Counted from the stretch's first letter, positions 1-11,420 are shown. The stretch is DNA of 64,000 nt from Dimorphilus gyrociliatus (GCA_904063045.1 CAJFCJ010000044.1:1-64000), one strand, 5' to 3'. The notes: generated by a model from the letters alone, not told the origin. Program-made: numbers and translations.

Positions 1-195
1 TATCTGCCTCCAACTCATCTATAATATTCCCTGCTGTCACCCTTTCCTTGTTTCTTTTAAGTCTCTTCACAATCCTACTCATTATTGCTAAATCTCTTTC
101 TGTTAGTCTATTGTTTGGGTGGTTTATATCTCCAAATATTGACTACTGTAGATTTTGCAATTGCCAAAGCTCTTGCTGTTTCCCTTACTTTTCCA
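1..195 (-). mobile_element. Tc1/mariner transposase N-terminal remnant
   Basis: On the minus strand this reads as the helix-turn-helix DNA-binding part of a Tc1-like transposase: VRETARALAIAKSTVVNIW, then, after a frame change near position 110, ERDLAIMSRIVKR and a VTAGNI motif typical of the second Tc1 helix-turn-helix. The frameshift and an in-frame stop (TAG after PKQ) show it is dead, and the catalytic DDE part lies outside the window. A C-terminal fragment of the same superfamily lies at 47836-48156. Confidence 0.65.
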
Positions 196-700
196 TTAAA
201 TGAATAATATATAATTAATAGATTAAATGCAAACTTGATGTCCAGTTAATTTGGACTTACAGCTAAATATAGTAATGATTGAATGAATAATTGAATCATT
301 GCATTATTCAAAAAAATCTGTCATTTAAATGAAATTTCTCCCTTTTAATAACAAATGGATTAGTTGGTTAATTTAACAATTAATTGATTATCAAAATTTA
401 AAGAGAAAGAGAAATGTTCAATCAATTAGCATCTTTATTAAAATACTTTAAATATATTTGAATGTAGCAGTAAAACAAACTACTCAACTGTTTATTCCAA
501 TTTAATAACTGATTGTGTTATGTTTAAAGTGTGAAGTTAGTTGGAAAGCATAGTTTATTTGAATAATCTTCTCATGAGCAATTAGTATGGTTTCTTTCAT
601 TTTTATTTATCTATATACTTGATAGGACTATACAATTTTAAGTGGACAATATTAAATCCTATAATACTATATTCTTGTTTATATTATACGAATGATTTGA
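196..700. other. AT-rich intergenic stretch, no gene seen
   Basis: No reading frame with domain-like content and no recognisable repeat was found between the Tc1 remnant and the PAN-domain exons. Confidence 0.5.
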
Positions 701-1172
701 AGATTGAAAACGATAATAATACATATTTGGATTATTCAGCTATGTTTCTTATCTATAACTTGTTCAGTTCAACCGGAAACTGGTAAGAAATATCATTAAA
801 CAAATAGTCGTTTTACTTCTTTTTTTTCTATTTGTTAATAGTTTGTTACTATATTCAATACGAAAATAAGGTAATATGGGGTCAAAATCATCCTGGTCCT
901 AGTGGCTCTCAACCTCTATCAGCGTGTGCAACTGCATGTAGCCAATCAACAAATTGCAGGTATATATATAATCAGTTAGGGAATAGGTGAAAATTTTAGG
1001 CCTAAGCTGATGATTAAGATACAGGAAAACGAGATTAAGTAAATAATTTCTATAACTTATACTTAACTTTTTAAATATAGAAGTTTTGGTTACAACGGAC
1101 ACTGCCATTTAAACAATATTGCAACAGGAATGGTAACAAACACGAACTTTAGTGTCCACGTTAAAATTTATC
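701..1172 (+). CDS. Secreted PAN/apple-domain protein, partial
   Basis: Three exons can be joined: about 701-782, 842-959 and 1081-1172. The introns at 783-841 (59 bp) and 960-1080 (121 bp) have clean GT...AG ends and keep one frame. The first exon codes for a hydrophobic stretch (WIIQLCFLSITCS) that looks like a signal peptide. The next two carry a cysteine pattern CATACSQSTNC then FGYNGHCHL, matching the short PAN/apple fold used for carbohydrate or protein binding outside cells. No ATG lies in frame after the stop at 698-700, so the true first exon is upstream or lost. A donor (ATC|GTAAGT) at 1173 implies further exons that I cannot place. Discoidin and fucolectin relatives occur at 6751 and 42145. 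It could be a remnant. Confidence 0.42.
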
Positions 1173-1979
1173 GTAAGTTATTAAAAATTAAATAGAATAT
1201 CAATTCAATGCATAGAATGTATAACAGTTTCATTCTTAATTATTCGTCTTTCATTAAATGTTTACATAATATATCAAACATTCTGACAAACAACAGCCTC
1301 CTTCATAGGCTGAAGAAAAAAAAGAGTAAAAAGATAATTGATATTCCTTTCAGTGCAACCCTAAGCTGGCTCACCAGAAAATAGGGCTGTTATAAAAAAC
1401 ATTGGGTTGTTTTAAGCATAAAATCTGGACTGTAGGCTAGATAAGATAATATTGCCCAACTAGATCTTGGGGAGTTTGCAGACTGCTAACAGATCTGGCA
1501 CCGTCATACAGTATAAAATCACCTCTCCAATAGGCCTAATTCTACAATTTGCTTACTTTAACCTCTTTAGAATACTGATATAAATTTCAGAATGTATAGT
1601 GATTTGTGAATTATGAAATGCTAGATGAAAAAGCCCCGCTTATGGTTTCCTCTACTGGTTTCCTTGACAACGTTTCTTAACATAATTTCATATAATTATA
1701 AACAATGTATAAAGAAGAATATTTAAAGATTTGGAAGCTTTTAAGCAGCACAAAAAATCTAAACCTTCATCTGCTGAAGAATATCCTACTCAAATTCAAA
1801 TAATACGTCGTCTGCTAAAATCGAAACGTCAAAATTTGAAGATTTATAAGCTACGTATGTGTCTTTGTAATACTATGAAATGGAAATTAAACGTTAATTT
1901 GCATATTCAATTACTTTGCCAGTGTAAATATGTTTATTTAGGTCAAGCGAAAACAAAATCCAGTTGATTCTTACATTTT
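1173..1979. other. No confident gene
   Basis: A 78-codon frame at 1731-1967 ends at a possible donor (CTAC|GTATGT near 1855) but shows no domain. A short stretch near 1350-1400 (AGAAAATAGGGCTG) resembles the MITE-like ends seen at 62.2 kb. Nothing else is supported. Confidence 0.35.
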
Positions 1980-2922
1980 TTATCTTGTAGTGTATGCGTT
2001 ATTTCTCCCCCCTCTGTAACATCTGCAATGAATATCATTCTTACCTTGCCACTGTCGTATTAAAATGATAGAGGATGGGAAGGACAGCGCCTTTGGTGGA
2101 CGCTTTTTCCTACTCCTACGTATTCGGTTATTAAAAGCCAAAGAACTTACTTCCTTCGAAAAATAAATTGGCGTTACGGCCAATAAGATGGAGAATAATG
2201 GAATTCCAATAAAAGTAACAAACATTCTTCTTTTGCTAGATTGATGAAAGTACTCATCCACCAAATACGAACAGTTTGCAGAGAATGTCAAGAATATTGA
2301 AAATAGAATTAAAGATGCGGTTAATGAACAGTAGATACTTTTTCTCCAATCTTCATCGTTTTCGCTATAATTACTACCAAAATATTGATCACCTATGGCT
2401 AAGATTAATAAATAAACTCCTGCAATGATATCTCCAAATGCTGAATAGATTTGTATGAGAGAGATTCTCCTCCCCCTCTTCAGTTGGTCGTTCTCTCTTG
2501 ACAATTGATAATATTCATCCATGGATAAGTCATTGGTTTTATCAATTGTCCTCTTGAATTGAATTTGACGTCGCAATTTCTTTCATATTTTATGGTTAGG
2601 CCTATAAATGAAAATGAATCGTGAACGAAAATTTTTTGTAATAGCATAAAACTACTATAAACGTCTCGATTATTTTTACAATCTTTATTGAAATTACAAA
2701 CAAATTGGGATTGATCTTCTCTTTATCGCTACATTCAAACAATTCCCAATCCTGACAATCAATTTCATCTTCTCCAGTCTGACAATCGTCCTTTCCATCG
2801 CAAATATAGATAATATTGATACAAATCATTTCAGATTTACATAGAAAGCTGTTGTGTTCGCAATTTTTGAAAAGAGAATTAATCAAATTGTTTGGCGAAA
2901 TGTTGTATTCTTCTGTAATCAA
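1980..2922 (-). pseudogene. LDLa-7TM receptor remnant (GRL101-like)
   Basis: Reading down from 2922, there is one LDLa module (CDGKDDCQTGEDEIDC) and the start of a second that continues only in another frame (CNFNKDCKNN). From 2576 down there are rhodopsin-type membrane segments that align with TM2-TM4 of the intact receptor at 56-59 kb: a TM2-like YSAFGDIIAGVYLLILAIGD, a TM3-like helix ending in a YLVDEYFHQ motif where Class A receptors carry DRY, and a TM4-like stretch. TM1 and TM5-7 were not found. LDLa-7TM receptors of this type (Lymnaea GRL101, relaxin receptors) are plasma-membrane G-protein-coupled receptors. Frame changes and missing helices make this a broken copy. Confidence 0.55.
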
Positions 2923-3342
2923 TCAACGAGATTATTAAAGTTTGTCAAAAAGTCTAAATTGTCATTTCAGCCGATGGGAGGGAGGAACAGAATGTATTAA
3001 AATTGATTGATTAGGTTCAACTCCTCCCGGAATTCAGCTATATCTGTTCAATAGATTACTTTTGTGGAGTTTATCAAAAAACGTTTTCTTTCCTTCAACG
3101 CAAAAATACATGGAAAATATTTTTGCATAACACAGGATCTTTTTAGTTTGTCCATCAGCAAAACTGTAAGATTCGTTTAAAGGATCATAGGAGTAAAAAA
3201 AAGCTATATTAACTTAATGCTATAAATGATATTTCTAATTGAGTTATATGACAGAAAATTTCCAGTTTAGTTATTAAAGATATTATTCCTGATGTTGTTT
3301 TTGTTGTATTTGTTTGAAGAACAAAAAAAACGGTATGAATAA
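2923..3342. other. Gap between two receptor remnants
   Basis: TM5-TM7 of the next receptor should lie here on the minus strand but were not found. A minus-strand frame at about 3010-3200 has the residues SYDPLNESYSFADGQ downstream of a possible acceptor, but it matches nothing recognisable. Confidence 0.3.
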
Positions 3343-4900
3343 TTACCTAATTAAGTTAATTAGAAAAATAACTGTTGATAAAAGTACTGAAAAAACAATT
3401 ACAAAAGCAGAAATTCTGTTTGAGTAGTGAAAAATAAATGATTTTTTCATTGGGTTAACAACAGCTTGGTGTCTTTCTAATGAAATCAGAAAAGTACTAA
3501 TGGAAAATAAAACTAATGAGAAAGACATGCTTGTTCCAAGAAATTGACAAAGACTTTCTCCAAAATTCGTCATGTTCCAAATAGGATAATGAATAAAAAA
3601 CATCTACTGCTGCAATTGTCACAATATAACAGGATGTTACAAAATCACTTCATATCAAAATGATTTGAAAGTAATTTATCCTCTTCTTTGAACATATAAT
3701 CAAGAAAAAAGAAATTATATTTCCCATTAGACCTAAAATGCCAAAAAGCCAAAAAACAGATCTAGTTAACAATGAACTCAACAATCTCTCACAATTAAAA
3801 AAAATTAGAGATGAGGGAAAACATTGCACATTTTTACCGAAAGATTTCCAAACTAAACAACAAAACTGAAATTTGTCATCATGAAAATTATCATTTACAT
3901 TTTTAATGCCATCTATAGAAAAGTGACAAGACAGTTCAGTGTTTCTATATGAAAGACAGTTGGGTATTGAAGGAATTATTTTAATTGAACAGGGAAGCTC
4001 ATCACTTCCATGCAAGCAATTCACAATGTTGTCACATACTTTTGAAAGAGTGATAAAAACCTGTTCTTTTCTACATTTGAAATATCCTTTTGGACTGAAA
4101 TTGTCTGAAATAGAATATATTTATATATTTTCTAGGTAATATAATTGAAGTAAAAGAATTCAAAGATTCCAACCACAGTCAGTTTCATCATCACCCATAT
4201 AGCATATGGTTTAAAGATGTTTCTACATTCTCCCTCATCATTGTTACAGTCTTTCTTTCCATCATTTTTGTGAAAGTTTGGTATACATTGATCTTCACAT
4301 TCATGTTGAAACTTTTTATTGCAACCTCTGTAAAGATATATAAGAGAAAGAGTATTGCAATGCTCTGAAGATCTAACCACAGTAATACCTTTCTTGTATA
4401 TTTCTGCTATCGCATTTTTATGCCAACAAAATTCATCACTTTGATCAAAACAGTTTCTTTCATTGTCACAGATGTGATCATTGTGAACACATTGTTGATT
4501 TTTACATTTTCTTCACTTTGATAGAAATGATTATAATATAGTTTTATATAATTAATCAAAGTAAAAATATTACTAACTCATAATTTTCTGAGCATTTTCC
4601 ATGTTCTGTTTTATTAACTAATGAATTAACTTTGTGTCTAAGATAGATATTTGTTTAAACCAACTGCAATATTGCTCATCCGATCCATCTGAACAATCAT
4701 TTTGATAATTGCAAACTTTCATATAGTCAATTTTTTCATTGGAGTTAAAGCATTCAAAATAATAGAAATCACGAAATCTGCATTGTTTTACCTCTTCATC
4801 TTCATTATATCTGCAATCATTGTATCCATCACATTGATAAATATTATTTATATAATTTTTAGTAACATAGCAAAAAAAATATGTTCAGTGATAAATTCAT
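3343..4900 (-). pseudogene. LDLa-rich 7TM receptor without LRRs, broken
   Basis: From about 4880 downward at least five LDLa modules can be read: CDGYNDCRYNEDEE; CNYQNDCSDGSDEQYC; CDNERNCFDQSDEFC; a weaker one at 4200-4330; and CDNIVNCLHGSDELPC near 4000. The Cys/Asp/Glu calcium-cage pattern is clear in most. TM1 follows directly (LFGILGLMGNIISFFLIIC at 3670-3790), then TM2, TM3 with ISLERHQAVVNPMK at the DRY position, and TM4. There are no leucine-rich repeats between LDLa and TM1, unlike the 56-59 kb receptor. A stop at 3650, a one-base frameshift near 3605 and no visible TM5-7 indicate a pseudogene, or unresolved exons plus assembly errors. Confidence 0.6.
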
Positions 4901-5390
4901 GTGGTTTTCTTCATTTTGAATTTCTAAATTGTCTTCTCTATTAAAAACTTTCTATTTGAATGATTTCACAAATTTTTGTTTTTTTTGTAATAGATTATAC
5001 CGGAATTTTGGTACCAAATTCTTGGTATCAACATTTTGTCTAAGCAGCTTATATATTTGATCATCAAGTTATTGTGTAAAAGAAGCCTGAAGAGATTAAT
5101 ATATCAACAAAATCAACAAAAACATACTGAATGAAAAAACTTTAATTATACATCTCTTCTCTGTTTCCAGTTATGCCACCGCGAACCATATTGTACACTT
5201 CAGAATTGTCCTAATAAAATAAAAATATTCAATTATATGTTTTTCTAAATGTTTTTTTAAATAAAATGAATTTTTATAGAAGGATATTATTCAGATTATT
5301 CAAAGTTTTTTTTATAGAAATGTGGACATAATTAATTTTAGTGACATTAGGCAAAGATTTTTTGGATTGTGTATGAAAAAAATTCGAATA

Positions 5391-5450
5391 GGGGTGAAAC
5401 TGTACCTGGGTTAAACCGTACCCATTAAGAAGTTAAACCATACCAACTTT
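5391..5450. repeat. Left terminal inverted repeat with subrepeats
   Basis: Contains GTACCTGGGTTAAACCGTACC followed by a second, degenerate unit (AAGTTAAACCATACC). This is the reverse complement of the repeated units at 6670-6748. Confidence 0.65.
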
Positions 5451-5507
5451 AAAATAATGAACATACCCTAACAAATGTATTATTTTGAATAATATTATAT
5501 ATACTGT

Positions 5508-5540
5508 ATATATATATATATATATATGTATATGTGTGTG
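5508..5540. repeat. (TA)n microsatellite
   Basis: A run of alternating TA grading into GTGTGTG, inside the 5391-6748 element. Confidence 0.8.
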
Positions 5541-5921
5541 TAAATTATTAAATTAATTCCATAATATTCTGTTACTGAGAATACCAGTTTTTTAAATTGG
5601 TACTCATTTTAAGTCAGCCATTTTGATTTATTTCCGATATTGATTTTACAGAATCCTCAGTGAAATATTATTTTGGGAATCTATCCAAAATAAAACAAAG
5701 GTAACTGAATTATTATTGATGATAATAGCCCTTTTTCATAACTTTGAAAAAAAGTTTATTAAAGTAAATAGTGAAATAATAATTGTCTATCATCTTGCGT
5801 ATTATTATATGGTGTTAAGTAATGGCTTTAAATGTTTTTAAATATTGATTTCCCTTAACTGCTTTATGAATTTTTTATTACACAAAACTAATGTTTTATG
5901 TATAACAGATCCAGATTAAAA

Positions 5922-6318
5922 ATGAAATGTAAAAATTGCAAACTTATTATATATGGGAGAGAGAAATGGAAACTTTGTGTGCTATGGAATGAAAAAATCC
6001 ATGAAAAATGTTTACTGAGTATGATATTTAAATGCACATCTTAATTTGTAACTACTTAACTTTTGTCTTCCAGATTCAAAGGTATCAGTTTGTCTGGACT
6101 GTGAAAAGAACCAGTTTCTTCTGCAGGTTAAAAGATTGAAAGATGATGATAATGATATTATTAACAGGGAAATTATGCAGATTGATCAACACAGAGATAT
6201 GGATGAGAGTGTCATTAATAGTGCAAATGAACATCAACATATAGAAGAAAGACACATTAATGAAAGAAGTCAAAATTCAAGTGCAATCAAAAGGCTCATT
6301 CTACATATTAGTGGATGA
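5922..6318 (+). pseudogene. Truncated zinc-finger N-terminus of MULE transposase
   Basis: Exon 1 (5922-6018) encodes CKNC, a spaced cysteine and HEKC. A 55-bp intron (6019-6073) is followed by CLDC, giving the zinc-binding order Cys2, Cys, His-Cys, Cys2 seen in the family member at 63066. An acidic linker follows and the frame stops at 6318. From about 6270 another frame encodes SKGSFYILVDELKKEGD, which is the C-terminal part of the same transposase family (compare 46640 and 9770). The two parts meet at a deletion that is out of frame, so at most a zinc-finger/acidic peptide could be made. Confidence 0.6.
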
Positions 6319-6669
6319 ACTGAAAAAAGAGGGAGATTTGATCATTATCTATGAAAAGGTGATGTCTGATAAACAAATATATAGATATCAGAGAAAAAGG
6401 TATGTGGACAGAGAAAAAAAAATATTTGACATTTGGGATGAATACAAATTAGGAAAAATATTAGCAGATGAATTATTGCTACAAACATCTCATATATATG
6501 CTCCATAGATTTTACCTACATTTCATATTCTCTATTTCTTTTCATTTTTAATTCTTTTCATTTTTTAGATAAATGTATCTTTATATATCTGCCTATATAC
6601 ATTGTATCAGTATAACATAGATTTCATTATCACAAGTTTAATAAATATATATCATATATTAAATAAAAA

Positions 6670-6748
6670 ATGGGTATGGTTTAACCCCTTTATGGGTATG
6701 GTTTAACCCGGGTACGGTTTAACCCAGGTACAGTTTCATCTGCTCCCC
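6670..6748. repeat. Right terminal inverted repeat with tandem units
   Basis: Three or four tandem copies of a 15-18 base unit (GGGTATGGTTTAACCC and variants), ending in GGTACAGTTTCATC and CCCC. Such subterminal repeats are typical transposase-binding arrays. Confidence 0.7.
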
Positions 6749-6750
6749 TA

Positions 6751-7640
6751 CTTCTAGTAGTTTTATTGGTAATGGATATCCTCGAAATTGTGTTGATGAT
6801 CTGGTATGTGCTATATTTAATGTTGATGGTATTGCTTGTACACATACATCTCCAGAGAATCTTCCATAGTGGAAAGTCGATTTAGCCAATGAAACTATTG
6901 TTTATACAATTTCAATGATTGGAGATCTTGAACATCCTGGTAGATTAATGAATGCCCATATAAGTGTTACAGAAAATTCTACTATTCCAGTATTAAATAT
7001 GCCTATATTGTGTGCAAGTTTTAACAATATTTTACCTAATTATTCAACAGTAAGATGTCCAAAATTGACAATTGGACATTATGTATCAATCATCCTCAAC
7101 GCAAACACAGTCCTCACTGTATGTGAAGTTGATGTTTTTGGTGCCAATACCAATGATAGTATCATGATTTATTCAATTTTTGTAAATGGTACTGATTACC
7201 ATCATCTTGATACTCAATTTGTAAAAGATTGTAATGGACATGTAAAAGCTACTACAAATATATCAGAAGAGAACATCAATCATTTTAGGATTGAAATCAA
7301 AGGTGTTGGAATTGAAAATATATGCCAAAAATAAAATAATATGCCTGTGACAACTTTTCAAATTGGAGATAGAAAATATGACAAATTTTGTAAACTAACC
7401 AATGTATACAATGGTTATTTTATAGAAAGAGATATGTATGATAAATGTTCATATTCATACACTTGAAATGGTCATCTTTGTCATTCTATCTCTCTGTATG
7501 ATATCTCAAAATTCGAATCACTTGTCAAAGAAATATTTGTGTTTCTATACCCTAATACTTTTTTCCAATAAAAATAACCACTGTTGTAAACAAATCACAC
7601 GGAAAGAGTCATCTATTTTGTCATTTGAGAGCACAATATA
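6751..7640 (+). pseudogene. Fucolectin-like (FTP) domain pseudogene
   Basis: The translation from 6751 matches the fucolectin/tachylectin-4/pentraxin-1 fold in order: FNVDGIACTHTSPENLP, then a stop exactly where the family has the conserved W of PWWKVDL, then WKVDL, a loop with GRLMNAHISV, and finally YVSIILN and LTVCEVDVFG. The domain ends near 7155. A second cysteine-bearing region follows with stops at 7332 and 7466 (DKFCKLTNVYNGYF ... GHLCHSISLYDIS), possibly a decayed PAN domain. FTP domains bind fucose-containing glycans and are secreted. There is no signal peptide: the 5' end abuts the MULE derivative, which may have replaced it. Confidence 0.6.
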
Positions 7641-7899
7641 AAGATATAATTCACAATTCTTTAATATTCTTAAATGTGTAGCTTAACATATAAAAACAAA
7701 TTTGAAATATTGATTGACTAAACAAGTCTGTTCATGTTGATATTTTCTTAGTCTAAAACAATGAATAAATAATTTGACTGATACATCAACTATAGAGATA
7801 AAATATTTGTAGTTTTTACAATTAACATACACCACAAATGAAAGAACTCTTCGCATTCAATTTGGAATGAATTCCATTAATTAATCAAATCATATTAGA

Positions 7900-8760
7900 T
7901 ATTGAGAGGATTTAGTCTTCTTCTAGAATGTGATGGGTAATATCCATATAACAATTGGTTCTTGATGTAATCAATAAATGGTCCTAAATGTCTTGAAGCT
8001 AGCTGTTTGTTCTATATTCTTCAATACTCTTTTAATGATGTTTGATGGTAGAAATGGTAGTGCCATTGTTTTTTTCATAGTATGATAGCTCTCTCCTTTT
8101 GACTTATATTCACAAGAGTACCCCAATTTCTATAATGAAAATATTTGTTAATAGTTTTATAGAAGACAGTTATAAGGCTTACCTGAATTTTCCTATAAAC
8201 AGATCAAGTACAGTGAAAGACCCATCCTTCAATTGTAACCTCAGGATAAACAGAAGACAAGGCTCTCCAGATACCTCTTTCCAAATCCACGAGAAATTTC
8301 ATTCATATATGTTGATTGGTCAGCTCCTTTATTGACTGTTTTAAAATTTTTAATGTTTTGTAATATCAAATTGAAAAGCATTTATACCTGAAATAGTTTC
8401 TTATAAGCTGTCTTTTTCTTGGAAGCCATAAATGCAAACAGTAGGGGAACTTGTGTCATTCGTTGATGTTTCTTGGTGAATTCATGAACTGTGAAAAATT
8501 GGTAAAATGGATCTCTGACACATTTGAATATACCATGCAAAAACCACATCTTTCCCTTCAACAACAGCTCAATTTGTTTTGTTGAAAATATTATTATCCT
8601 GTCATCCTACATTTTAATATCTTTTACCAAAAAATTATCTGGTATAAGTGATAGTTCAAAATTTGAGTGGATATCAGTGGGCTCTGCTGTCTGAAATCTC
8701 CTTTTTGTCCAATTTGCTGAAAAGGCAGATTTGTTTTGCAGTGACATATGTTGGCCACAT
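7900..8760 (-). pseudogene. Decayed MULE transposase, catalytic part
   Basis: Minus-strand pieces, in order: the pre-catalytic segment (SNFELSLIPDNFLVKDI near 8640), the first catalytic block (MWFLHGIFKCVRDPFYQFF at 8480-8555, with the usual Asp changed to His), an intron donor near 8380, the second block (ERGIWRALSSVYPEV ... VFHCT then a stop, SVYRKIQ, at 8185-8300) and the C-terminal LPFLPSNIIKRVL block near 8030. The Cys/His pattern after the second Asp is the MULE signature. Stops, frameshifts and loss of the first Asp show it is inactive. Confidence 0.65.
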
Positions 8761-8929
8761 GGCCTTAATTTGAAGATTATATTTTAAATGTGTGATATAA
8801 CAGTCATTCTTTTTTTTGTTACATGTGAATTATGAGACTAACACATTTCATCTTTGTAAGCCTTTGACCATTTGAGCCCAAGCTTAGTTAAATGTATAAA
8901 AGGAAATGCATTTCCCCAGCTTGTAAGTG

Positions 8930-9545
8930 CAGCCCTCTAACCATTAACTGGTTGTTTAAACTTACTGATTTAGAACTAGAAACCCATTTACTCAATACAT
9001 ATTCTTTGGACAGAATACTGGCATTTCGTTGATTAATTTCTACCAAAATTATGTTTTTTAAGACTGACTATTTGTGGACAAACTTGAAAGGTTCTACTTG
9101 TGTGAGTACTTTGGTGAGTTGGTAAATGATTGGAAAGGATGAATACTGTTCTGAAGAAGCAGAAATTCCTACAATTACAATACAACAAATTACATTAATG
9201 TTCCCTGTCTCCCATGTGGAAACTTTTTGATGTTGCGACAGCTATGGCAGAGGTCATCTTTCCATGTGTCTTCTCTTTATTAAAACTATAGAAATCTTAA
9301 AATTAACAATTAATGACTTTCTTAGATAAAAGTCAACAAAACAATACAGTACCAGCAGTAAGTCACTGTTACACCTCAAAAAATAATATTTTCTTACCTT
9401 TTTCTCTTTCCGTACTTAAAGAATGAAAATGAAGGATATTATTATATTTAATAATATTCTTCTTATTATTGTAGAATAAACATATATGTTTTTCATTTTA
9501 AATCTCAGAAATATGATCACTTTAATGTGATAGGTCTATTTATGG
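8930..9545 (+). repeat. Dispersed repeat D, copy 1
   Basis: Shares blocks such as GTAAATGATTGGAAAGGA, CCTACAATTACAATACAAC and TTTGTGGACAAACTT with 47270-47720 (same strand), 50140-50500 (opposite strand) and 60965-61080. A block of about 230 bp (9200-9430) is inserted relative to the 47-kb copy. No protein coding is evident. Confidence 0.6.
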
Positions 9546-9749
9546 AAAAGTACAAGCATCAACTGTGTTCAAAAAATTTACCTTGATCATTGAGTAGTGT
9601 CACTTTTAACCAGATTTTAAGGTCATTTATGTGTATGCACATGTGTAATCTAACATTTGACAAATTTAAAATAAAAATGGTGAAGCTATCTGAAGGAACA
9701 AGAATTTCTATTTTAAATTGTCTTCAAAGACCTGAAATGTCCATTTGAA

Positions 9750-9885
9750 AAGTGGCAAAGCTTCTAAAGGCTCTTTTTATAAATTAATAGATATCTTGAA
9801 ACATGAAGCATCTCTTGTTCCAATGGTACAAAAGTTGGTGTCTGAGAAGAGAATGAAAAGGATCAAAAGAAAAGCTTTTTAATAA
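9750..9885 (+). pseudogene. MULE transposase C-terminal fragment
   Basis: Reads SKGSFYKLIDILKHEASLV then VQKLVSEKRMKRIKRK, clearly related to the C-terminal segment at 6270-6420 and 46640-46780. Two stops end it. No terminal repeat is visible beside it. Confidence 0.55.
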
Positions 9886-10039
9886 TTAAAATAAAATACT
9901 CAACATCTGAAATGAGCCTAAACTAGGACAAATAACAGCATTACAGCTTTTGGAAAGAACTGCAACCACATATACTCAACAGTAACTTTTCTAATTGATG
10001 ATATTTTTAAACTCTCTAACTTTTTCAGGTATAATGCTA

Positions 10040-11350
10040 TATCAGTTATAGATTAAGATGCAGATTATTGTTCTGATGGTCATGATGTCAGCAAACAAAA
10101 ATTATTTATTAAGTTAAAGAAAATAGATAATTATCATCAGAGGAAAATTCATCAAAATTATGATGAAACTGCTATTAATATGAAATCATTAATGGATAAT
10201 GCAAGTGAAAGCAACACAAATCAGGTAATTTCAATTCTTAAAAAATATTATTATCTCATCTAAATTTTTAACAGTTAAGGCTTTCCTTTGACTTTAATTC
10301 ACCTGAATCACCAAACAATGAAAAAGAGTTGAAATTTCCTGAAGATGGACAAGATATGGCAAAGAGAGTTGATATAAGTGATGAAACTTCATTTGAGATG
10401 GATAAGCAGCATAACATCATGAAAACAGATAGAAATGATTTAAAAATTGTTGTAGATGGAAGTGCAAAAAATAAAGACTTACTTCTACACAAAAATTGTT
10501 CATATTCTCTAAAAAGAAAAACAGAAAGTTTAATCACCTAGAGATGTACTCAGAGATATGCCAAAGGTCCATGTCCTGCATACATATTACAAAAATGATC
10601 AAAGTTCATTCATTGTAAGAAATGAAAATCATCTTCATAAGTTGCATAAAAACTTAGAGAATGTTCTTCAATCAAGAATGGACTTGAAAGAAATGGCAAC
10701 TGGTGACAATGGAAAAACAGGTAAAAGAATAGCTGAAGGTATTATCCTAAAATTTAAAGATAATATTGAAGACTTGCCAGAACTAGAATCACTAAGAAGA
10801 CAAGCTTCCAGATATAAAGAGAGTAAAATATCAAAGCATCCCAGAGATTTAGATTTTGAAATAAATTTGGATGAAATTCCAATAGATTTCTTATTGAGAG
10901 ATATACAAGAAAAGAAGAATCATTGTATTATATTTTGCACAAATCATCAAAAGAATTACTGGAATGTTGTAAAATTTGGTTCATTGATGCAACATTTAAA
11001 GTTGTCAGAGATCCATTTTATCAACTCTTTTCAATTCATGGATTCTTGAAAAAATATGATGAATGTCAACAGGTTCCATTGGTCTATGTTCTGATGAATA
11101 GCTAAAAGAAAATCTGTTGTATTGCTGTACTTCAGTTTTGAGATATTTCAGTATTTTAATCACTTTTAATTTGTCATTTTTCATTTGAAAACAGGAGATA
11201 AGAAAATTAATCAATGATAAAACTCCCAGAAAATGTGCTTGACTTTGAAAAGGCTATATGGATGGAAATTAAAGAGCAATTTCCCAATTCTCAAAAAGTC
11301 TTCCAATGTAATGAAACCAATCTAATGCTATTGTTACAGAATTTTAAAGA
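10040..11350 (+). pseudogene. Decayed FLYWCH/MULE transposase
   Basis: An acidic linker (10070-10430, with a short intron near 10225-10273) leads into a FLYWCH-like block (LKIVVDGSAKNKDLLLHKN) ended by a TAG at 10540. The next open frame (10558-11049) carries the conserved DNGKTGKRIAEGIILK and LDFEINLDEIPIDFLL segments. After a frameshift comes the first catalytic block (WFIDATFKVVRDPFYQLF at 11000) and near 11225 the second (VLDFEKAIWMEI). Both catalytic Asp residues survive, but stops and frame changes rule out a functional protein. Confidence 0.65.
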
Positions 11351-11420
11351 GAGGCTAAAGAAATTGAAAAGATTAGATAAATTATTCTATATTTTTTTAT
11401 ATTTGTTCTATTGCATATAA

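Larger units (their letters stand above)
5391..6748 (+). mobile_element. TIR-bounded MULE deletion derivative
   Basis: The left end reads GGGGTGAAACTGTACC and the right end is its inverted counterpart (GGTACAGTTTCATCTGCTCCCC), with TA next to both ends. Between them are the first exon(s) of a zinc-finger MULE-type transposase gene and, out of frame, the last part of that gene; the FLYWCH and catalytic regions are missing. This looks like an internally deleted, non-autonomous copy. The plus-strand gene at 63066 shows the intact N-terminal layout, and the fragment at 46553-47128 carries the same right end. It abuts a fucolectin-like sequence that starts right after 6748. Confidence 0.65.

Noticed and set aside
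1731-1967. 78-codon basic frame as a gene
   Set aside because: Non-ATG start, no motif and no clear exon borders.
4702-4944. Hydrophobic plus-strand frame, possible membrane protein
   Set aside because: It is the antisense of LDLa modules of the minus-strand receptor remnant.
6260-6508. 82-codon frame read at first as a FLYWCH domain
   Set aside because: Comparison with 46606-46780 (LEGWHN preceding SKGSFYI) shows it is the C-terminal MULE segment, not FLYWCH.
9677-9750. ATG frame MVKLSEGTRISIL as a transposase helix-turn-helix start
   Set aside because: It stops after 23 codons, and the downstream match is to a MULE C-terminus, so the start is probably chance.
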